Positions 45,362 to 60,027 of a DNA stretch of 64,000 nt are shown here, piece by piece. The first letter of the stretch is position 1. The number at the start of each line of letters is the position of its first letter. Under the pieces are notes generated by a model that saw nothing but the letters and a program-made list of their open reading frames with translations, was not told the DNA's origin and did not search any database. This DNA comes from Gammaproteobacteria bacterium (lineage in GTDB: Bacteria; Pseudomonadota; Gammaproteobacteria; Burkholderiales; Rhodocyclaceae): NCBI GenBank assembly GCA_018828385.1, contig JAHJVE010000007.1, positions 124,001 to 188,000 of the forward strand, read 5' to 3'. The translations under genes were made by a program, and so were the position numbers.

Positions 45362-46714
45362 TTATTGCGTCGATTGGCGCACGACCCCAGCGAGCTTCTC
45401 CGCAGCACAGGCCACTTCCGACGCATCTTCACCCTCAACCATCACCCGCAACAACGGCTCGGTTCCAGAGGCCCGTAGCAAGACTCTGCCCCGCCCAGCC
45501 AGAGCGGCTTCAGCATCAACCAGAGCCGCGGATATTGCCGGATGATCTCGCCATTGGAAGCCGCGCGTAATCGGCACGTTGATGAGCTTTTGTGGATAGA
45601 GGGCCAGACCCCCCAACAATCCCTTCAAGTCACCACCAACTTCGCGAAGCGCAGCCAACACCTGTAGCGCCGCCACGATGCCATCCCCCGTCGTATGCCT
45701 GTCCATGGCCAGTATATGACCCGAGTTTTCTCCGCCGTAGAGCCAACCTTTTTCGTTGAGCATTTCGACTACGTAGCGATCACCGACTGCGGCTCGCGCA
45801 AACGGTATGTCAATTTTGCCGAGCGCATGCTCGAGAGCAAGATTGCTCATCAACGTACCGACGACGCCCTTGATCTTGGCGACACGCGCCCGGCTACGAA
45901 CAATTGCGAACAGCAATTGATCGCCATCGTAGAGATTGCCTTCGGCATCGACCATCTGCAAACGATCCGCGTCGCCATCCAGCGCCACCCCGAGATCGGC
46001 TCGATTGGCCAACACAGCGTCACACAACGCCTTGGGTGCCGTAGCGCCTACACCATCGTTGATATTCAGCCCGTTGGGTTGCGCGCCGATGGTCACGACA
46101 TCGGCACCCAGCTCATGGAAGACACTAGGCGCTATATGGTATGCCGCGCCATGTGCACAATCGACTACGATCTTCAAGCCACGCAGGTCGAGGTCGTTAG
46201 GGAAAGTGCTCTTGCAGAATTCAATATAGCGACCGCGCGCGTCCTCTATGCGCCTGACACGACCAAGATCGGCTGGCGGGGCGCAGACAATCGGCTGATC
46301 GATTCCCTCCTCGATGGCGCGTTCGACTGCATCAGGCAATTTGGTGCCTTGAGCCGAGAAAAACTTGATCCCGTTATCGTAGTACGGGTTATGCGAAGCC
46401 GAGATTACGATACCGGCCTGCAAGCGGAGCGCGCGGGTAAGATAGGCCACAGCCGGCGTCGGTAGCGGACCGACCAGGAATACATCGATACCTGCCGCGG
46501 AGAACCCAGCCTCCAGAGCCGACTCAAGCATGTAACCGGAAAGGCGCGTATCCTTGCCGATCAGAACCGCCGGACGCTCACCAGTAGGCATATTGCTCTG
46601 CCCGAGCAACGCCTTGCCAGCAGAGTAGCCAAGTCGCATTACAAAATCCGGTGTAATCGGCGACTGACCCACCCGGCCACGCACGCCATCGGTACCGAAA
46701 TACTTCCTGCTCAT
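45362..46714 (-). CDS. glmM: Phosphoglucosamine mutase
   Basis: This 450-residue alpha-D-phosphohexomutase makes glucosamine 1-phosphate for peptidoglycan and [12 protein letters not shown], the phosphoserine loop [17 protein letters not shown], the metal-binding [13 protein letters not shown] and GGENSGHI are intact. The start overlaps the folP stop by one base (TGATG); an in-frame GTG 10 codons upstream lies inside folP. Confidence 0.97.
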   Translation of the reverse strand: MSRKYFGTDGVRGRVGQSPITPDFVMRLGYSAGKALLGQSNMPTGERPAVLIGKDTRLSGYMLESALEAGFSAAGIDVFLVGPLPTPAVAYLTRALRLQAGIVISASHNPYYDNGIKFFSAQGTKLPDAVERAIEEGIDQPIVCAPPADLGRVRRIEDARGRYIEFCKSTFPNDLDLRGLKIVVDCAHGAAYHIAPSVFHELGADVVTIGAQPNGLNINDGVGATAPKALCDAVLANRADLGVALDGDADRLQMVDAEGNLYDGDQLLFAIVRSRARVAKIKGVVGTLMSNLALEHALGKIDIPFARAAVGDRYVVEMLNEKGWLYGGENSGHILAMDRHTTGDGIVAALQVLAALREVGGDLKGLLGGLALYPQKLINVPITRGFQWRDHPAISAALVDAEAALAGRGRVLLRASGTEPLLRVMVEGEDASEVACAAEKLAGVVRQSTQ

Positions 46715-47547
46715 CACTGACTCCCTAGGTCTATTGCAGCCCACACTGCCAAGGCATCCCTGGTTGCTGCCACATCATGCACACGTAGTATTTTCGCACC
46801 TTTTTGCGCAGCCAACAGCGCTGCAGCAACGCTAGCGACCTGCCGATCATCAACCTGGCGCCCGGTGATAGCCCCCAGCATAGACTTTCTGGAGACGCCG
46901 ACCAAAATCGGCGAATCATCGATGCTTGCTACGGTCAACGCGCGAAACAGGGCCAAATTGTGATCCAGCGTCTTGCCAAAACCGAATCCCGGGTCGAGCA
47001 CAATTCGCTCATCTCCAACACCAGCCTGCCTGCAACGCTCCAACGCTCCGGCCAAGAACGAGCGAACCTCGGCGACAACGTCCTGATACAGGGGTGTTTG
47101 CTGCATGGTTCCGGGCTCACCCTGCATATGCATGACACAGACCGCGCAATCGCTCCGGGCAACAGCCTGCAAGGCCTCAGGGTGGATCATGCCGGTAATG
47201 TCGTTGATCATCGCCGCCCCGGCATCCAGCGCCGCGCGCATGACAGCCGGCTTGTAGGTATCCACCGAAATCGGGATACCCCATCCGGAAACCTCTCGCA
47301 AAATAGGCAACAAGCGCTTGAGCTCATCCGCCTCGGGGGTCGGAATTGCCCCGGGGCGAGATGACTCGGCACCGATATCGAGAATATCTGCGCCCGCTTC
47401 GAATTGCTGACGAGCATGCTGCACGGCCTGCTCGACATTGCCGACAAAGCCATCACCCGAAAACGAATCCGGCGTCAGATTGACGATTCCCATTACCAAG
47501 GGGCGATCTAGGGGAAGCCTGAAACGGCCACAATGCAATATTTTCAT
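46714..47547 (-). CDS. folP: Dihydropteroate synthase
   Basis: This 277-residue TIM-barrel enzyme condenses p-aminobenzoate with hydroxymethyl-dihydropterin diphosphate in folate synthesis and is the sulfonamide target. [30 protein letters not shown] and [14 protein letters not shown] are diagnostic. It lies between ftsH and glmM, the conserved order. A GC-rich terminator separates it from ftsH. Confidence 0.97.
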   Translation of the reverse strand: MKILHCGRFRLPLDRPLVMGIVNLTPDSFSGDGFVGNVEQAVQHARQQFEAGADILDIGAESSRPGAIPTPEADELKRLLPILREVSGWGIPISVDTYKPAVMRAALDAGAAMINDITGMIHPEALQAVARSDCAVCVMHMQGEPGTMQQTPLYQDVVAEVRSFLAGALERCRQAGVGDERIVLDPGFGFGKTLDHNLALFRALTVASIDDSPILVGVSRKSMLGAITGRQVDDRQVASVAAALLAAQKGAKILRVHDVAATRDALAVWAAIDLGSQ

Positions 47548-47551
47548 GGTC

Positions 47552-47583
47552 TAAAAATAAAAGGCCGGGAGAGACTCCCGGCC
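47552..47583 (-). terminator. Terminator between ftsH and folP
   Basis: GGCCGGGAG and CTCCCGGCC form a perfect 9-bp stem with a 3-base loop, followed on the minus strand by TTTTATTTTTAG. It is close upstream of the folP start, so it may attenuate rather than end the operon. Confidence 0.85.
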
Positions 47584-47602
47584 GTTTCAACAATCCGAAA
47601 AA

Positions 47603-49483
47603 TCAGGCCGTCGCTGCGGCGCTTGGTTCGGCGCCCGGCGTATCGCCAGGCGGATTAGGACGCAGCGTAGACTGCGATGGTTTGGGCTGACGCGGCGCCT
47701 TGCCGGCCATGATGTCGTCAATCTGATCGGCATCGATGGTTTCCCATTCGAGCAAGGCCTTGGTCATGGCCTCGACCTTGTCACGATTTTCTTCCAGCAA
47801 ACGACGAGCCAGCGCGTACTGTTCGTCGATGAGACGGCGAATTTCAGCGTCAACTTTTTGCATCGTCGCTTCGGAAACGTTCTTGTGCTGTGTCACCGAG
47901 CGACCGAGAAAGACTTCGCCATCGTTCTCGCCATAAACCATTACACCCAGGTCGGACATGCCATAGCGGGTGACCATGTCGCGCGCCATGGCGGTTGCCC
48001 TCTCAAAATCGTTAGAGGCGCCCGTCGTCATCTGATTCATGAAGAGCTCTTCGGCGATACGCCCACCGAAGAGAACCGCAATACGGCTCATCAGATACTC
48101 ACGGTCGTAGGCGTAACGATCCTGCTCGGGCAGTTGCATGGTCAGCCCCAAGGCCCGGCCACGCGGGATGATGGTGACCTTGTGCACCGGGTCGGACTTC
48201 GGCACCAACTTGGCGACAACGGCGTGCCCGGACTCGTGGTAGGCCGTGTTCATCTTCTCTTCCTCGGTCATGACCATGCTGCGGCGCTCGGCCCCCATCA
48301 TGATCTTGTCCTTGGCCATCTCGAAGTCGTCCATGTCTACCAGCCGCTTGTTGCGGCGTGCAGCAAACAAGGCCGCTTCGTTCACCAGATTGGCCAAGTC
48401 GGCGCCTGAGAAGCCGGGGGTGCCACGGGCAATGACGTCAGCCTTGACGTCGCCGGCGATCGGCACCTTGCGCATGTGCACCTTGAGGATTTCCTCACGA
48501 CCACGGATGTCCGGCAACGGCACGACGACCTGACGGTCGAAGCGGCCAGGACGCAGGAGAGCCGGATCGAGAATATCGGGGCGGTTGGTCGCAGCAATAA
48601 CGATGATGCCAGAGTGCCCCTCAAAACCATCCATCTCAACCAGCAACTGGTTCAAAGTTTGTTCGCGCTCGTCGTTGCCACCACCGAGGCCAGCACCGCG
48701 ATGGCGACCAACGGCGTCGATTTCGTCGATGAAAATGATGCACGGCGCATGCTTCTTGGCATTTTCGAACATGTCGCGAACGCGGGCCGCGCCGACGCCA
48801 ACGAACATTTCGACGAAATCGGAGCCCGAGATGCTGAAGAACGGCACCTTGGCCTCGCCGGCGATAGCCTTGGCGAGCAGGGTCTTGCCGGTCCCCGGAT
48901 TGCCGACCATCAGCACGCCCTTGGGAATACGGCCGCCTAGCTTCTGGAACTTGGACGGATCGCGCAGGAAATCGACGATTTCCTGCACTTCTTCCTTGGC
49001 CTCATCGCAACCGGCAACATCGGCGAAGGTGATAGTGTTCTGCGCCTCGTCGGTCATCCGGGCCTTCGATTTGCCGAACGAGAAAGCGCCCCCCTTGCCA
49101 CCGCCCTGCATCTGGCGCATGAAGAAAACCCAGACGCCGATCAGGAGCAACATCGGGAACCAGCTGACGAAGAGGTTCATCAGGAAGGACGGCTCCTCTT
49201 CCGGCCGCGCTTCGATCTTGACTCCGCTCTGCAGCAGGTCGGAAACCAGCCAGAGATCAGGCGGCGCATAGGAAACGATGCGTTTTCCTTCGCTTGTCGT
49301 CGCCTTCAGTGTACGGCCTTCCATGACCACCTTGGCAATGCGGCCGGCCTTGACCTCCTCGATGAACTGGGAATATTCGACGGACCCGGTCGCAACCTGA
49401 CGGCTGTTGAACTGGTTAAACACCGTCATCAGCACGAGGCCGATGACCAGCCAGACGGCCAGGTTTTTGAACATGTTGTTCAA
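47603..49483 (-). CDS. ftsH: ATP-dependent zinc metalloprotease FtsH
   Basis: This 626-residue membrane AAA+ protease has two N-terminal helices with a periplasmic domain between, a Walker A GNPGTGKT, Walker [12 protein letters not shown], the SRH region, and a zinc site HESGHAVV (HEXXH). It degrades membrane proteins, sigma-32 and LpxC. The proposed TTG start at 49483 has GGAGAG well placed; ATG three codons later is the alternative. The C-terminal tail is Pro/Ala-rich. Confidence 0.97.
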   Translation of the reverse strand: MNNMFKNLAVWLVIGLVLMTVFNQFNSRQVATGSVEYSQFIEEVKAGRIAKVVMEGRTLKATTSEGKRIVSYAPPDLWLVSDLLQSGVKIEARPEEEPSFLMNLFVSWFPMLLLIGVWVFFMRQMQGGGKGGAFSFGKSKARMTDEAQNTITFADVAGCDEAKEEVQEIVDFLRDPSKFQKLGGRIPKGVLMVGNPGTGKTLLAKAIAGEAKVPFFSISGSDFVEMFVGVGAARVRDMFENAKKHAPCIIFIDEIDAVGRHRGAGLGGGNDEREQTLNQLLVEMDGFEGHSGIIVIAATNRPDILDPALLRPGRFDRQVVVPLPDIRGREEILKVHMRKVPIAGDVKADVIARGTPGFSGADLANLVNEAALFAARRNKRLVDMDDFEMAKDKIMMGAERRSMVMTEEEKMNTAYHESGHAVVAKLVPKSDPVHKVTIIPRGRALGLTMQLPEQDRYAYDREYLMSRIAVLFGGRIAEELFMNQMTTGASNDFERATAMARDMVTRYGMSDLGVMVYGENDGEVFLGRSVTQHKNVSEATMQKVDAEIRRLIDEQYALARRLLEENRDKVEAMTKALLEWETIDADQIDDIMAGKAPRQPKPSQSTLRPNPPGDTPGAEPSAAATA

Positions 49484-49538
49484 GCTTGCTCTCCTTCTAC
49501 AGCGACGAGCGATAAAAATGCCATTCTAAACAAAACTC

Positions 49539-50156
49539 TCAGCGCAATGTGCGTCCGAGCAAATAAAGCTCGGCACTGCGATCACGGGAAGCGTCCGGCT
49601 TGCGCACGACGACGGTCTTGAAGGTTTCCCGCATCTGTCGCAAAAACGTTTCGTAGTCCGTTCCCTGAAAAACTTTGACCAGAAAAGCGCCATCCGGTTT
49701 CAAATGCGCCCGGGAAAACTCCAGACCCAGCTCAGCCAGATGCATGATGCGCGCCTGATCAACCAGCGGCACACCTGACATATTGGGTGCCATGTCGGAC
49801 ATTACAAGCCCTACCCGACGATTGCCAACGTGATTTTCGAGTTGATCCAGCACCTCGTCTTCACGAAAATCGCCCTGAATGAAATGGACGTTATGAATCG
49901 GCTCCATTTCGAGAAGATCGAGAGCGATCACCATGCCGGTATCGCCGACCCGCCGGGAAGCGACCTGGGACCAGCCACCCGGCGTTGCACCGAGGTCGAC
50001 GACGACCTCGCCCGGCTTGAGCAACTTGTCCTTGTCGTCGATCTCCAGCAACTTGAAGGCGGCGCGTGAACGCCAGCCTTCCTTCTTCGCTAGCTGAACA
50101 TAAGGATCATTGACATGCTCGCGCATCCAAGCTTTGCTGGTTCTGGTTCTTTTCAT
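49539..50156 (-). CDS. rlmE: 23S rRNA (uridine-2'-O-)methyltransferase RlmE
   Basis: The 205-residue FtsJ-fold enzyme methylates U2552 in the A-loop of 23S r[20 protein letters not shown] (first catalytic Lys), [15 protein letters not shown] (SAM site), [10 protein letters not shown] (catalytic Asp) and FLVKVFQG (catalytic Lys) are present. It is upstream of ftsH and divergent from yhbY, as in E. coli. Confidence 0.97.
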   Translation of the reverse strand: MKRTRTSKAWMREHVNDPYVQLAKKEGWRSRAAFKLLEIDDKDKLLKPGEVVVDLGATPGGWSQVASRRVGDTGMVIALDLLEMEPIHNVHFIQGDFREDEVLDQLENHVGNRRVGLVMSDMAPNMSGVPLVDQARIMHLAELGLEFSRAHLKPDGAFLVKVFQGTDYETFLRQMRETFKTVVVRKPDASRDRSAELYLLGRTLR

Positions 50157-50188
50157 TCGGGTAAAATGCCGTTTTTGAAAGGTTGACT

Positions 50189-50554
50189 ATGCTGCAAATA
50201 ACATCGGCCCAGCGCCGCGAACTGCGCGCCCAGGCCCACGCCCTGAATCCTGTCGTGGCGATTGCCGAAAACGGCCTCACCGATAGCGTACTGAAGGAAA
50301 TCGAGACCTGCCTCAAGGCCCACCAGTTGATCAAGATTCGCGTCTATGGTGACAACCGCGAGAATCGCCTGGCCTACTACGAGCAAATCTGCGCCCAACT
50401 CGGCGCCGCCCCGGTCCAGCACATCGGCAAGCTGCTGGTAGTCTATCGCCCGCAAGCCGCCGAGGATGCTACGGTCAACCCGAAAAAAGCCCCAAAATCA
50501 AAACGTCCGGCACCGACAGCTCCGCGCAAGAGCAAACGCGCATTCCAGGGCTGA
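50189..50554 (+). CDS. yhbY: Ribosome assembly RNA-binding protein YhbY
   Basis: This 121-residue protein has a CRM domain in residues 1-95 (RAQAHALNPVVAIAENGLTDSVLKEI, IKIRVYGDNRE) that binds pre-50S rRNA. After it comes a basic low-complexity tail (VNPKKAPKSKRPAPTAPRKSK) absent from the shortest homologues; the DNA for its beginning is a copy of the dispersed GCTACGGTCAACC repeat. ATG 50189 has AAAGG upstream. It abuts the convergent DUF4149 gene. Confidence 0.93.
   Translation: MLQITSAQRRELRAQAHALNPVVAIAENGLTDSVLKEIETCLKAHQLIKIRVYGDNRENRLAYYEQICAQLGAAPVQHIGKLLVVYRPQAAEDATVNPKKAPKSKRPAPTAPRKSKRAFQG
50468..50488 (+). repeat. Dispersed repeat copy 3, inside yhbY
   Basis: GCTACGGTCAACCCGAAAAA matches the core of the copies at 2013 and 61103 except for one base. 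It encodes the beginning of the basic tail of YhbY. Confidence 0.6.
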
Positions 50555-51016
50555 TCACCGCAACCCGCGACCGCTCCACATCACAAGCCACAAACCCAGC
50601 ATACTCTGCACCAGGTAGAGAATGCTGGAAACACCGTGCCAAGTAGCAAATCGGTCGCGCAAGACACTTTCCATGACTTCACGCGGCATGGCATCTAGCT
50701 TGAGTTGCGCCATCAAGGGCTGAATGCCGAATTGGCTGGCCGCCGTCAGCGAAGCCATCACGACCACCAGCCAGAAAACGCTGCGCCTGAACACCTGCCC
50801 ACCCCAGCGCGAAATCAAAAACGCCACCAAACAGGCTGCGCTAGCCAGCCCTACCCAGCCGATCAAGGCAAACAGCTTGCCGGCCACCAGTCCAGCCAGT
50901 TGACGGTCACCCATGCTGGCGAAGAGAACGGGTGCCGCCATGTAGCCGATAGCCCACAGGCCGCCCACCCACAGGGTTATGGCAAACAGGTAGAGGGCTT
51001 CGGAGACGGAGCGCAC
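50555..51016 (-). CDS. DUF4149 family membrane protein
   Basis: This 153-residue protein has four predicted membrane helices (ALYLFAITLWVGGLWAIGYMAAPVLFA at the start, LVQSMLGLWLVMW at the end) and matches the DUF4149 family of unknown function. It starts at a GTG five bases after the greA stop, so it is probably co-transcribed with greA. No catalytic motif is evident. Confidence 0.8.
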   Translation of the reverse strand: MRSVSEALYLFAITLWVGGLWAIGYMAAPVLFASMGDRQLAGLVAGKLFALIGWVGLASAACLVAFLISRWGGQVFRRSVFWLVVVMASLTAASQFGIQPLMAQLKLDAMPREVMESVLRDRFATWHGVSSILYLVQSMLGLWLVMWSGRGLR

Positions 51017-51021
51017 GAAAA

Positions 51022-51498
51022 CTATTCGTAGCGGATGTCGATGATTTCGTATTCCCGGATGCCGCCCGGCGCCTGTACCTGGGCAATATCTCCGGCGTAT
51101 TTACCGATCAGCGCCCGGGCAATCGGCGAATTGACCGAAATCTTGCCACCCTTGATATCCGCTTCGTCCTCACCGACGATCTGGTAGGTCACAGCGTCGC
51201 CGCTATCCTGATCCTCGAGATCGAGCGTCGCACCGAACACGCAGCGCCCATCGGCATCGAGCAGCTTCGGGTCGATGATCTGGGCATGCGACAACTTGCC
51301 CTCGACCTCCTGAATGCGTCCTTCGATGAAGCCCTGGCGCTCCTTGGCGGCATCGTATTCGGCATTTTCCGAGAGGTCGCCATGGGCACGCGCCTCGGCG
51401 ATGGCGCCAATCACCCAGGGACGGTCGACCGTCTTCAGGCGATGCAGTTCTTCGCGCAGTTTCTCGGCACCCTGTACTGTCAATGGAACTTTGCTCAT
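51022..51498 (-). CDS. greA: Transcription elongation factor GreA
   Basis: This 158-residue protein has an N-terminal coiled coil with the acidic tip [21 protein letters not shown] that enters the RNA polymerase secondary channel, and a C-terminal FKBP-like domain ([27 protein letters not shown]). It rescues backtracked polymerase by stimulating RNA cleavage. The start is ATG 51498. It lies downstream of carB after a terminator. Confidence 0.97.
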   Translation of the reverse strand: MSKVPLTVQGAEKLREELHRLKTVDRPWVIGAIAEARAHGDLSENAEYDAAKERQGFIEGRIQEVEGKLSHAQIIDPKLLDADGRCVFGATLDLEDQDSGDAVTYQIVGEDEADIKGGKISVNSPIARALIGKYAGDIAQVQAPGGIREYEIIDIRYE

Positions 51499-51510
51499 AT
51501 CGTCTTCCAG

Positions 51511-51553
51511 CAAAAGCAAAACCGCCGGCGCCCCATTGGAGCTACCCGGCGGC
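51511..51553 (-). terminator. Terminator after carB
   Basis: CCGCCGG (51522-51528) pairs with CCGGCGG (51546-51552) with a ~17-base apical region; TTTTGCTTTT follows on the minus strand. It lies between carB and greA. Confidence 0.75.
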
Positions 51554-51565
51554 TTCAGGTTTGTC

Positions 51566-54772
<3,207 letters not shown>

Positions 54773-54793
54773 CTTTATCTCTCTCTGTGCCGC

Positions 54794-55951
54794 TTATTGA
54801 GCGTTATTGAGCGCGGCAACGCCACGCGTCATGGTGTCGAGGAAGCGGTCGAACAGGTAGGCCACATCGTGCGGACCAGGACTGGCTTCCGGGTGCCCCT
54901 GGAAGGAAAAGGCCGGCACATCGGTACGGGCGATGCCCTGCAGGGAACCGTCGAACAACGAGACGTGGGTAACCCGCAGATTAGCCGGCAGCGAATCGCC
55001 ATCCACGGCAAAACCGTGATTCTGGCTGGTGATCAGCACCTGGCCGCTATCCATGTCCTTAACTGGGTGGTTTGCACCGTGGTGACCGAATTTCATCTTC
55101 AAGGTCTTGGCGCCGGAAGCGAGGGCCAGCAACTGGTGGCCCAGGCAGATACCAAAGGTCGGCACACCGCGCTCGAGAAATTCGCGAATAGCAGCGATGG
55201 CGTAGTCGCAAGGCTCCGGATCGCCCGGACCATTGGACAGAAAAACGCCGTCAGGCTTCATCGCCAGCACATCGGCAGCCGGCGTTTGAGCCGGCACAAC
55301 GGTCAGCTTGACGCCGCGCTCGGCCAGCATGCGCAAAATATTGCGCTTGACGCCAAAATCGTAGGCCACCACATGGAAACGCGGCTCGACAGCCTGCTTG
55401 TAGCCATTCAGCGTCCACTCGGCTTCCGTCCAGTCATAGGAGTCCTTGGCGGACACCACCTTGGCCAGGTCCATGCCGGAAAGACCGGGGAACGCTCTGG
55501 CCAGCGCCAGCGCCTTGGACTCATCCACTTCGCCAGCCAGGATACAGCCAGCCTGGGCACCTTTTTCGCGCAGGATGCGGGTCAGCTTGCGCGTATCGAT
55601 GCCGGCGATGGCGACGATACCGTGTTTCTTGAGGTAGGACGACAAGTCTTCCTCGGAACGCCAGCTGGAAGCAACAAGAGGCAGGTCACGAATGACCAGG
55701 CCCGCCGCGAAATTGGCATTGGACTCGAAATCTTCCGCATTGCAACCGGTGTTGCCGATATGCGGGTAGGTCAACGTGACGATCTGCTGGCAATAGGAGG
55801 GATCGGTGAGGATTTCCTGGTAGCCTGACATGGCGGTATTGAACACCACCTCGCCACTGGTTACGCCATCAGCGCCGATGGATTGGCCCTTGAAAACCGT
55901 TCCGTCGGCGAGGGCGAGAATGGCGGGTATGAATGAGGGCAGTAACGACAC
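54794..55951 (-). CDS. carA: Carbamoyl-phosphate synthase small subunit
   Basis: This 385-residue subunit is a class I glutaminase. The C-terminal domain has [12 protein letters not shown], the nucleophile motif [12 protein letters not shown] and the His/Glu part [13 protein letters not shown]. It hydrolyses glutamine and channels ammonia to CarB. A GTG start at 55951 has AGGAG upstream. Its 5' leader contains a perfect 13-bp hairpin with a GCAA tetraloop, and a promoter is visible just downstream of the histidine kinase gene. Confidence 0.97.
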   Translation of the reverse strand: MSLLPSFIPAILALADGTVFKGQSIGADGVTSGEVVFNTAMSGYQEILTDPSYCQQIVTLTYPHIGNTGCNAEDFESNANFAAGLVIRDLPLVASSWRSEEDLSSYLKKHGIVAIAGIDTRKLTRILREKGAQAGCILAGEVDESKALALARAFPGLSGMDLAKVVSAKDSYDWTEAEWTLNGYKQAVEPRFHVVAYDFGVKRNILRMLAERGVKLTVVPAQTPAADVLAMKPDGVFLSNGPGDPEPCDYAIAAIREFLERGVPTFGICLGHQLLALASGAKTLKMKFGHHGANHPVKDMDSGQVLITSQNHGFAVDGDSLPANLRVTHVSLFDGSLQGIARTDVPAFSFQGHPEASPGPHDVAYLFDRFLDTMTRGVAALNNAQ

Positions 55952-55987
55952 GACCGGCTCTCCTAGAATTTCTAATTTTTCATGTGC

Positions 55988-56017
55988 CGAGCGGGAAGGC
56001 TTGCGCCTCCCCGCTCG
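55988..56017 (-). promoter_or_regulatory. Hairpin in the carA leader (GCAA tetraloop)
   Basis: On the minus strand CGAGCGGGGAGGC pairs with GCCTTCCCGCTCG, 13 pairs with one G-T wobble, around GCAA. It starts roughly ten bases into the expected transcript and is not followed by a T-run in that direction, so it is a 5' UTR structure rather than a carA attenuator. Read on the plus strand it has TGTTTTTT after it and could stop antisense transcription. Confidence 0.7.
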
Positions 56018-56034
56018 TGTTTTTTAACCTTACT

Positions 56035-56064
56035 ATTCTAGCCGAAAAGAGGCTTTTCAGGCAA
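56035..56064 (-). promoter_or_regulatory. Probable sigma-70 promoter for carAB
   Basis: On the minus strand TTGCCT (56064-56059) and TAGAAT (56040-56035) are 18 bases apart, just behind the histidine kinase stop codon. Confidence 0.6.
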
Positions 56065-56066
56065 AT

Positions 56067-58637
56067 TCAAGGGATTAGACGAGTATCGACGTAGCGCTTA
56101 AGTATGGGCTTGATGCCGCTCATTTCCTCAACCAGCGCGGCATGGAGTTGTCTGCAACTCACCCAGTCAACTACCCCCGGGTTTGCCAACGCATGCTCGA
56201 TTTCCATCGCCCGACGCCTGGCAGTTTCCGCGTGGAACATGGCGAGCAGACTCTTCACCGTGTGCGCATGCATGCGCAACTCGTTTGCATCAGAACTTTC
56301 GAGTGCTGCGCCAAGGCGACCAAGATGGGTATCCCATTCTGACAGAAACATGCCCGCCATCGTGGCAAACAGTTCAGGTTCGCCAATATCGGCCAGAGCG
56401 GCCGCCAGATCGATTTGCCCGCCATTCCTGGCCGACAGGGCAGCAAAAAGAATGGGCTCATCCAACCCCCCGTCGCCACGACAGCGCTCCAGCGCGGCAA
56501 ACAACTCGGCCGGTCGCAATGGCTTGGCTACGTAGTCGTTCATCCCCGCCTCGAGGCAAAGGTCGCGGTCGCTAGCCATGACATTGGCGGTCATGGCGAT
56601 GATATAAACCGGTTTCATCTCGTGTGAAACCACCCAGCTCCGACGCATTTCACGAGCCCGAATAGCCTCGGTAGCTTCAATACCACCCATCACCGGCATC
56701 TGCATATCCATCAGGATGACGTCGAAGTGGCTGCTGTCGAACAGGTCGACTGCCTCGACACCATTGTTGGCCACGGTCACGCGATGCGCTTGGCGCTCAA
56801 GTAATCGGGTCGCCAACTCCTGGTTCACGGGATTATCTTCGACCAACAGGATATTGAGAGAAGATGAACGATCCTGAGTCAAATCGCCCAGATCAATCTG
56901 CGACAACATGAACTCGCCCTGCTCCGACAATTCCGGCCCCTCGGCCAAAGCCAGTGCGTCGATCAGATCAGCGCTACCGATTGGCTTGACGAGATGCGAG
57001 GAGACGCCGATTTCGCGCAGGCGTGCCAGATCGTGACGCTGGTTTTCAGTGGTCAGCATGACCAGCAGCTTTTCCACCCGACCGGATTTCTGCCAGGCAT
57101 CGGCAAGCGCAAAACCCGCTGGCGCCTCCATATTGGCGTCGGCAACCACATAGTCGTAGGGAAAATCAACGGCCCTGCTACGCTCGATTGCAGCAACACC
57201 CGCCGGGCCATCTGCCGACAGCGAGGCCTGAAGACCGAGGCGCTCAAGCAAATCAACCAGATAGCGTCCGGCAGTTTCGTTATCGTCGAGAACCAGGGCA
57301 CGGCGGCCGACATAGCGCGCCACCGCCGCGAATGCCTGGGTCTGGGCCAACATTGACGTTTCGACACCAAAGCGCCCGGTAAAGGAGAAAACTGAGCCGG
57401 CGCCCAAGGTGCTTTCAAGCGTTATCTTGCCATCCATGAGTTGCACCAGGCGAGCGCTGATAGCCAGACCAAGCCCGGTTCCGCCGAAGCGACGAGTCGT
57501 CGAAACGTCAGCCTGGGAAAAAGCTTCAAATATTGCCTGCTGCTTTTCGGGCGGCACGCCGATGCCGGTATCGCGGATTGAAAATCGCAAATAAATGGAG
57601 TGCTCGGTCTGCTGTTCGATGCTCACCTCAAGGACAACTTCGCCTTGCTCGGTAAATTTGATGGCGTTGCCGATCAGGTTGATGATGACCTGACGCAAAC
57701 GCGTCGGGTCGCCGACAATACGTGCCGGCACATCGGAGCGCACGTCTGCAACCAGTTCCAGGCCTTTCTTGTGGGCGCTGACGGCCAGCACACGAGCCGC
57801 TTCGAGCACCGTATCCTGAATCGAAAAAGCCAGCGACTCGAACTCCATCTTGCCGGCTTCTATCTTGGAAAAATCAAGGATGTCATTGACGATGGTCAGC
57901 AACGCCTCGGCAGACGATTTGACCGTCTTGAGGTAGTGGCGCTGCTCGGCATCAAGCTCGGTATCGAGGGCCAGCTCGGTCATGCCGATGATGCCGTTCA
58001 TGGGGGTACGGATTTCGTGACTCATGTTGGCCAGGAAGGCGCCGCGCGCCTTGTTGGCAGCCTCGGCAGACTCCTTGGCAGAAATCAATGCAGCCTCGGC
58101 GGCCTTGACCTCACTGATATCCCGCTGCAAAACCAGCATGCGAACCGGCCTGCCTTCGGTATCACGCGCCGCCACCGCACCGCGCAACAAGAACCAGCGC
58201 CACTGACCATCGCGCGCCTTGAAACGGCACTCGGCCTGAAAATAGGGATCCTGGCTTTTGACATGCCCATCGATTCGCAGCTGCAGGGTACGCAAGTCGT
58301 CCGGATGCAGCATGCGTTGCCACTGAGCGATGGAGTTATCGATATCGCCGGCCGCATAACCGAGCATTTCTTTCCACTGGCGCCCTGCTTCGACGGTACC
58401 GGCTCGCAGATTCCAGTCAGCCAGCGCATCACCCGACAACTTGGTGTGCCAGGCACTCAGATTGAGTCCGGCATACGCGCGATAGGAGGAATCGACGACG
58501 CCGACCAGCTTTTCCATGCCGTCGGCCAGAGCGCTCTGCTGTGCGGCCCTGGCCTGCTCGATCAACAGCCTGAATTGCGGCTCACCTTCGCCACCGAAGA
58601 TTTCCTGGAGTTGCTTATCCAGCAGCCGCGATTTCAT
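56067..58637 (-). CDS. Hybrid sensor histidine kinase, PAS-HisKA-HATPase-REC-REC-HPt
   Basis: The 856-residue ArcB/BarA-like phosphorelay protein has a PAS domain with PAC-like end (about 65-180), HisKA with His207 in NMSHEIRTPMNG, an HATPase_c with IINLIGNAIKFTE and FGGTGLGLAIS, a first receiver (ALVLDDNETAG; Asp in VVADANM), a second receiver (ILLVEDNPVNQ; VILMDMQMPVMGG) and a C-terminal HPt with HAHTVKSLLAMF. There are no clear membrane helices, so it probably senses inside the cell. No cognate response regulator is adjacent. It is three bases behind dapB and likely co-transcribed with bamE-dapB, an unusual insertion between dapB and carAB. Confidence 0.93.
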   Translation of the reverse strand: MKSRLLDKQLQEIFGGEGEPQFRLLIEQARAAQQSALADGMEKLVGVVDSSYRAYAGLNLSAWHTKLSGDALADWNLRAGTVEAGRQWKEMLGYAAGDIDNSIAQWQRMLHPDDLRTLQLRIDGHVKSQDPYFQAECRFKARDGQWRWFLLRGAVAARDTEGRPVRMLVLQRDISEVKAAEAALISAKESAEAANKARGAFLANMSHEIRTPMNGIIGMTELALDTELDAEQRHYLKTVKSSAEALLTIVNDILDFSKIEAGKMEFESLAFSIQDTVLEAARVLAVSAHKKGLELVADVRSDVPARIVGDPTRLRQVIINLIGNAIKFTEQGEVVLEVSIEQQTEHSIYLRFSIRDTGIGVPPEKQQAIFEAFSQADVSTTRRFGGTGLGLAISARLVQLMDGKITLESTLGAGSVFSFTGRFGVETSMLAQTQAFAAVARYVGRRALVLDDNETAGRYLVDLLERLGLQASLSADGPAGVAAIERSRAVDFPYDYVVADANMEAPAGFALADAWQKSGRVEKLLVMLTTENQRHDLARLREIGVSSHLVKPIGSADLIDALALAEGPELSEQGEFMLSQIDLGDLTQDRSSSLNILLVEDNPVNQELATRLLERQAHRVTVANNGVEAVDLFDSSHFDVILMDMQMPVMGGIEATEAIRAREMRRSWVVSHEMKPVYIIAMTANVMASDRDLCLEAGMNDYVAKPLRPAELFAALERCRGDGGLDEPILFAALSARNGGQIDLAAALADIGEPELFATMAGMFLSEWDTHLGRLGAALESSDANELRMHAHTVKSLLAMFHAETARRRAMEIEHALANPGVVDWVSCRQLHAALVEEMSGIKPILKRYVDTRLIP

Positions 58638-58640
58638 GAA

Positions 58641-59450
<810 letters not shown>

Positions 59451-59933
59451 TTAAAACCCCAGCATGTCCATGAAACGACGGTAATAACTCGGCGGCTCGC
59501 GCGGTGGCAGCGCCTTGCCGGCCTGCTCCGGAGAAAGCGACCCGAGGTCAACAAGGCGGCTCTTGTTGAGCGGCGGATTCAGGTCGCTCGAATCGCCTTC
59601 GGCAATATCGCCGTCAACACGCGCCAGGCGACCTTCATTGTCGAAAAACACGGTAAATTTGCGCGACTCGACCTTGCCGGTCTGACCGTTCTGGTAGCGG
59701 TAAACGTAGTCCCAGCGTTGCTGGTGAAAGATGTCCGCAACCATTGGCGTACCGAGCAGGAAGCGAACCTGATCGCGCGTCTGTCCCGGCTTGAGCTGGG
59801 CGACCATTTCCTGGGTCAGGACGTTGCCCTGCTGGATATCGATCTTGTATTCGTTGATGAAGCTCGGCTTGTAAGTACAAGCGGAGATGAGCGCGCAGGA
59901 GGCGGCTACGAGCAATAGACGAGAACGGCGCAT
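59451..59933 (-). CDS. bamE: Outer-membrane assembly lipoprotein BamE
   Basis: This 160-residue lipoprotein has a signal peptide with lipobox ISAC (Cys19). [33 protein letters not shown] is the SmpA/OmlA core that stabilises the BAM complex. A proline-rich C-terminal extension ([12 protein letters not shown]) follows. It is divergent from fur, the typical arrangement in Proteobacteria. Confidence 0.95.
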   Translation of the reverse strand: MRRSRLLLVAASCALISACTYKPSFINEYKIDIQQGNVLTQEMVAQLKPGQTRDQVRFLLGTPMVADIFHQQRWDYVYRYQNGQTGKVESRKFTVFFDNEGRLARVDGDIAEGDSSDLNPPLNKSRLVDLGSLSPEQAGKALPPREPPSYYRRFMDMLGF

Positions 59934-60027
59934 TCAGTTTTCCGGAGTTTTTCAATCGGCTTTGAAGCGGTATATCATACCTGAAATCAGCATTTCGCCT
60001 GACCGAACAATTTCAGGAATTCCAGCA

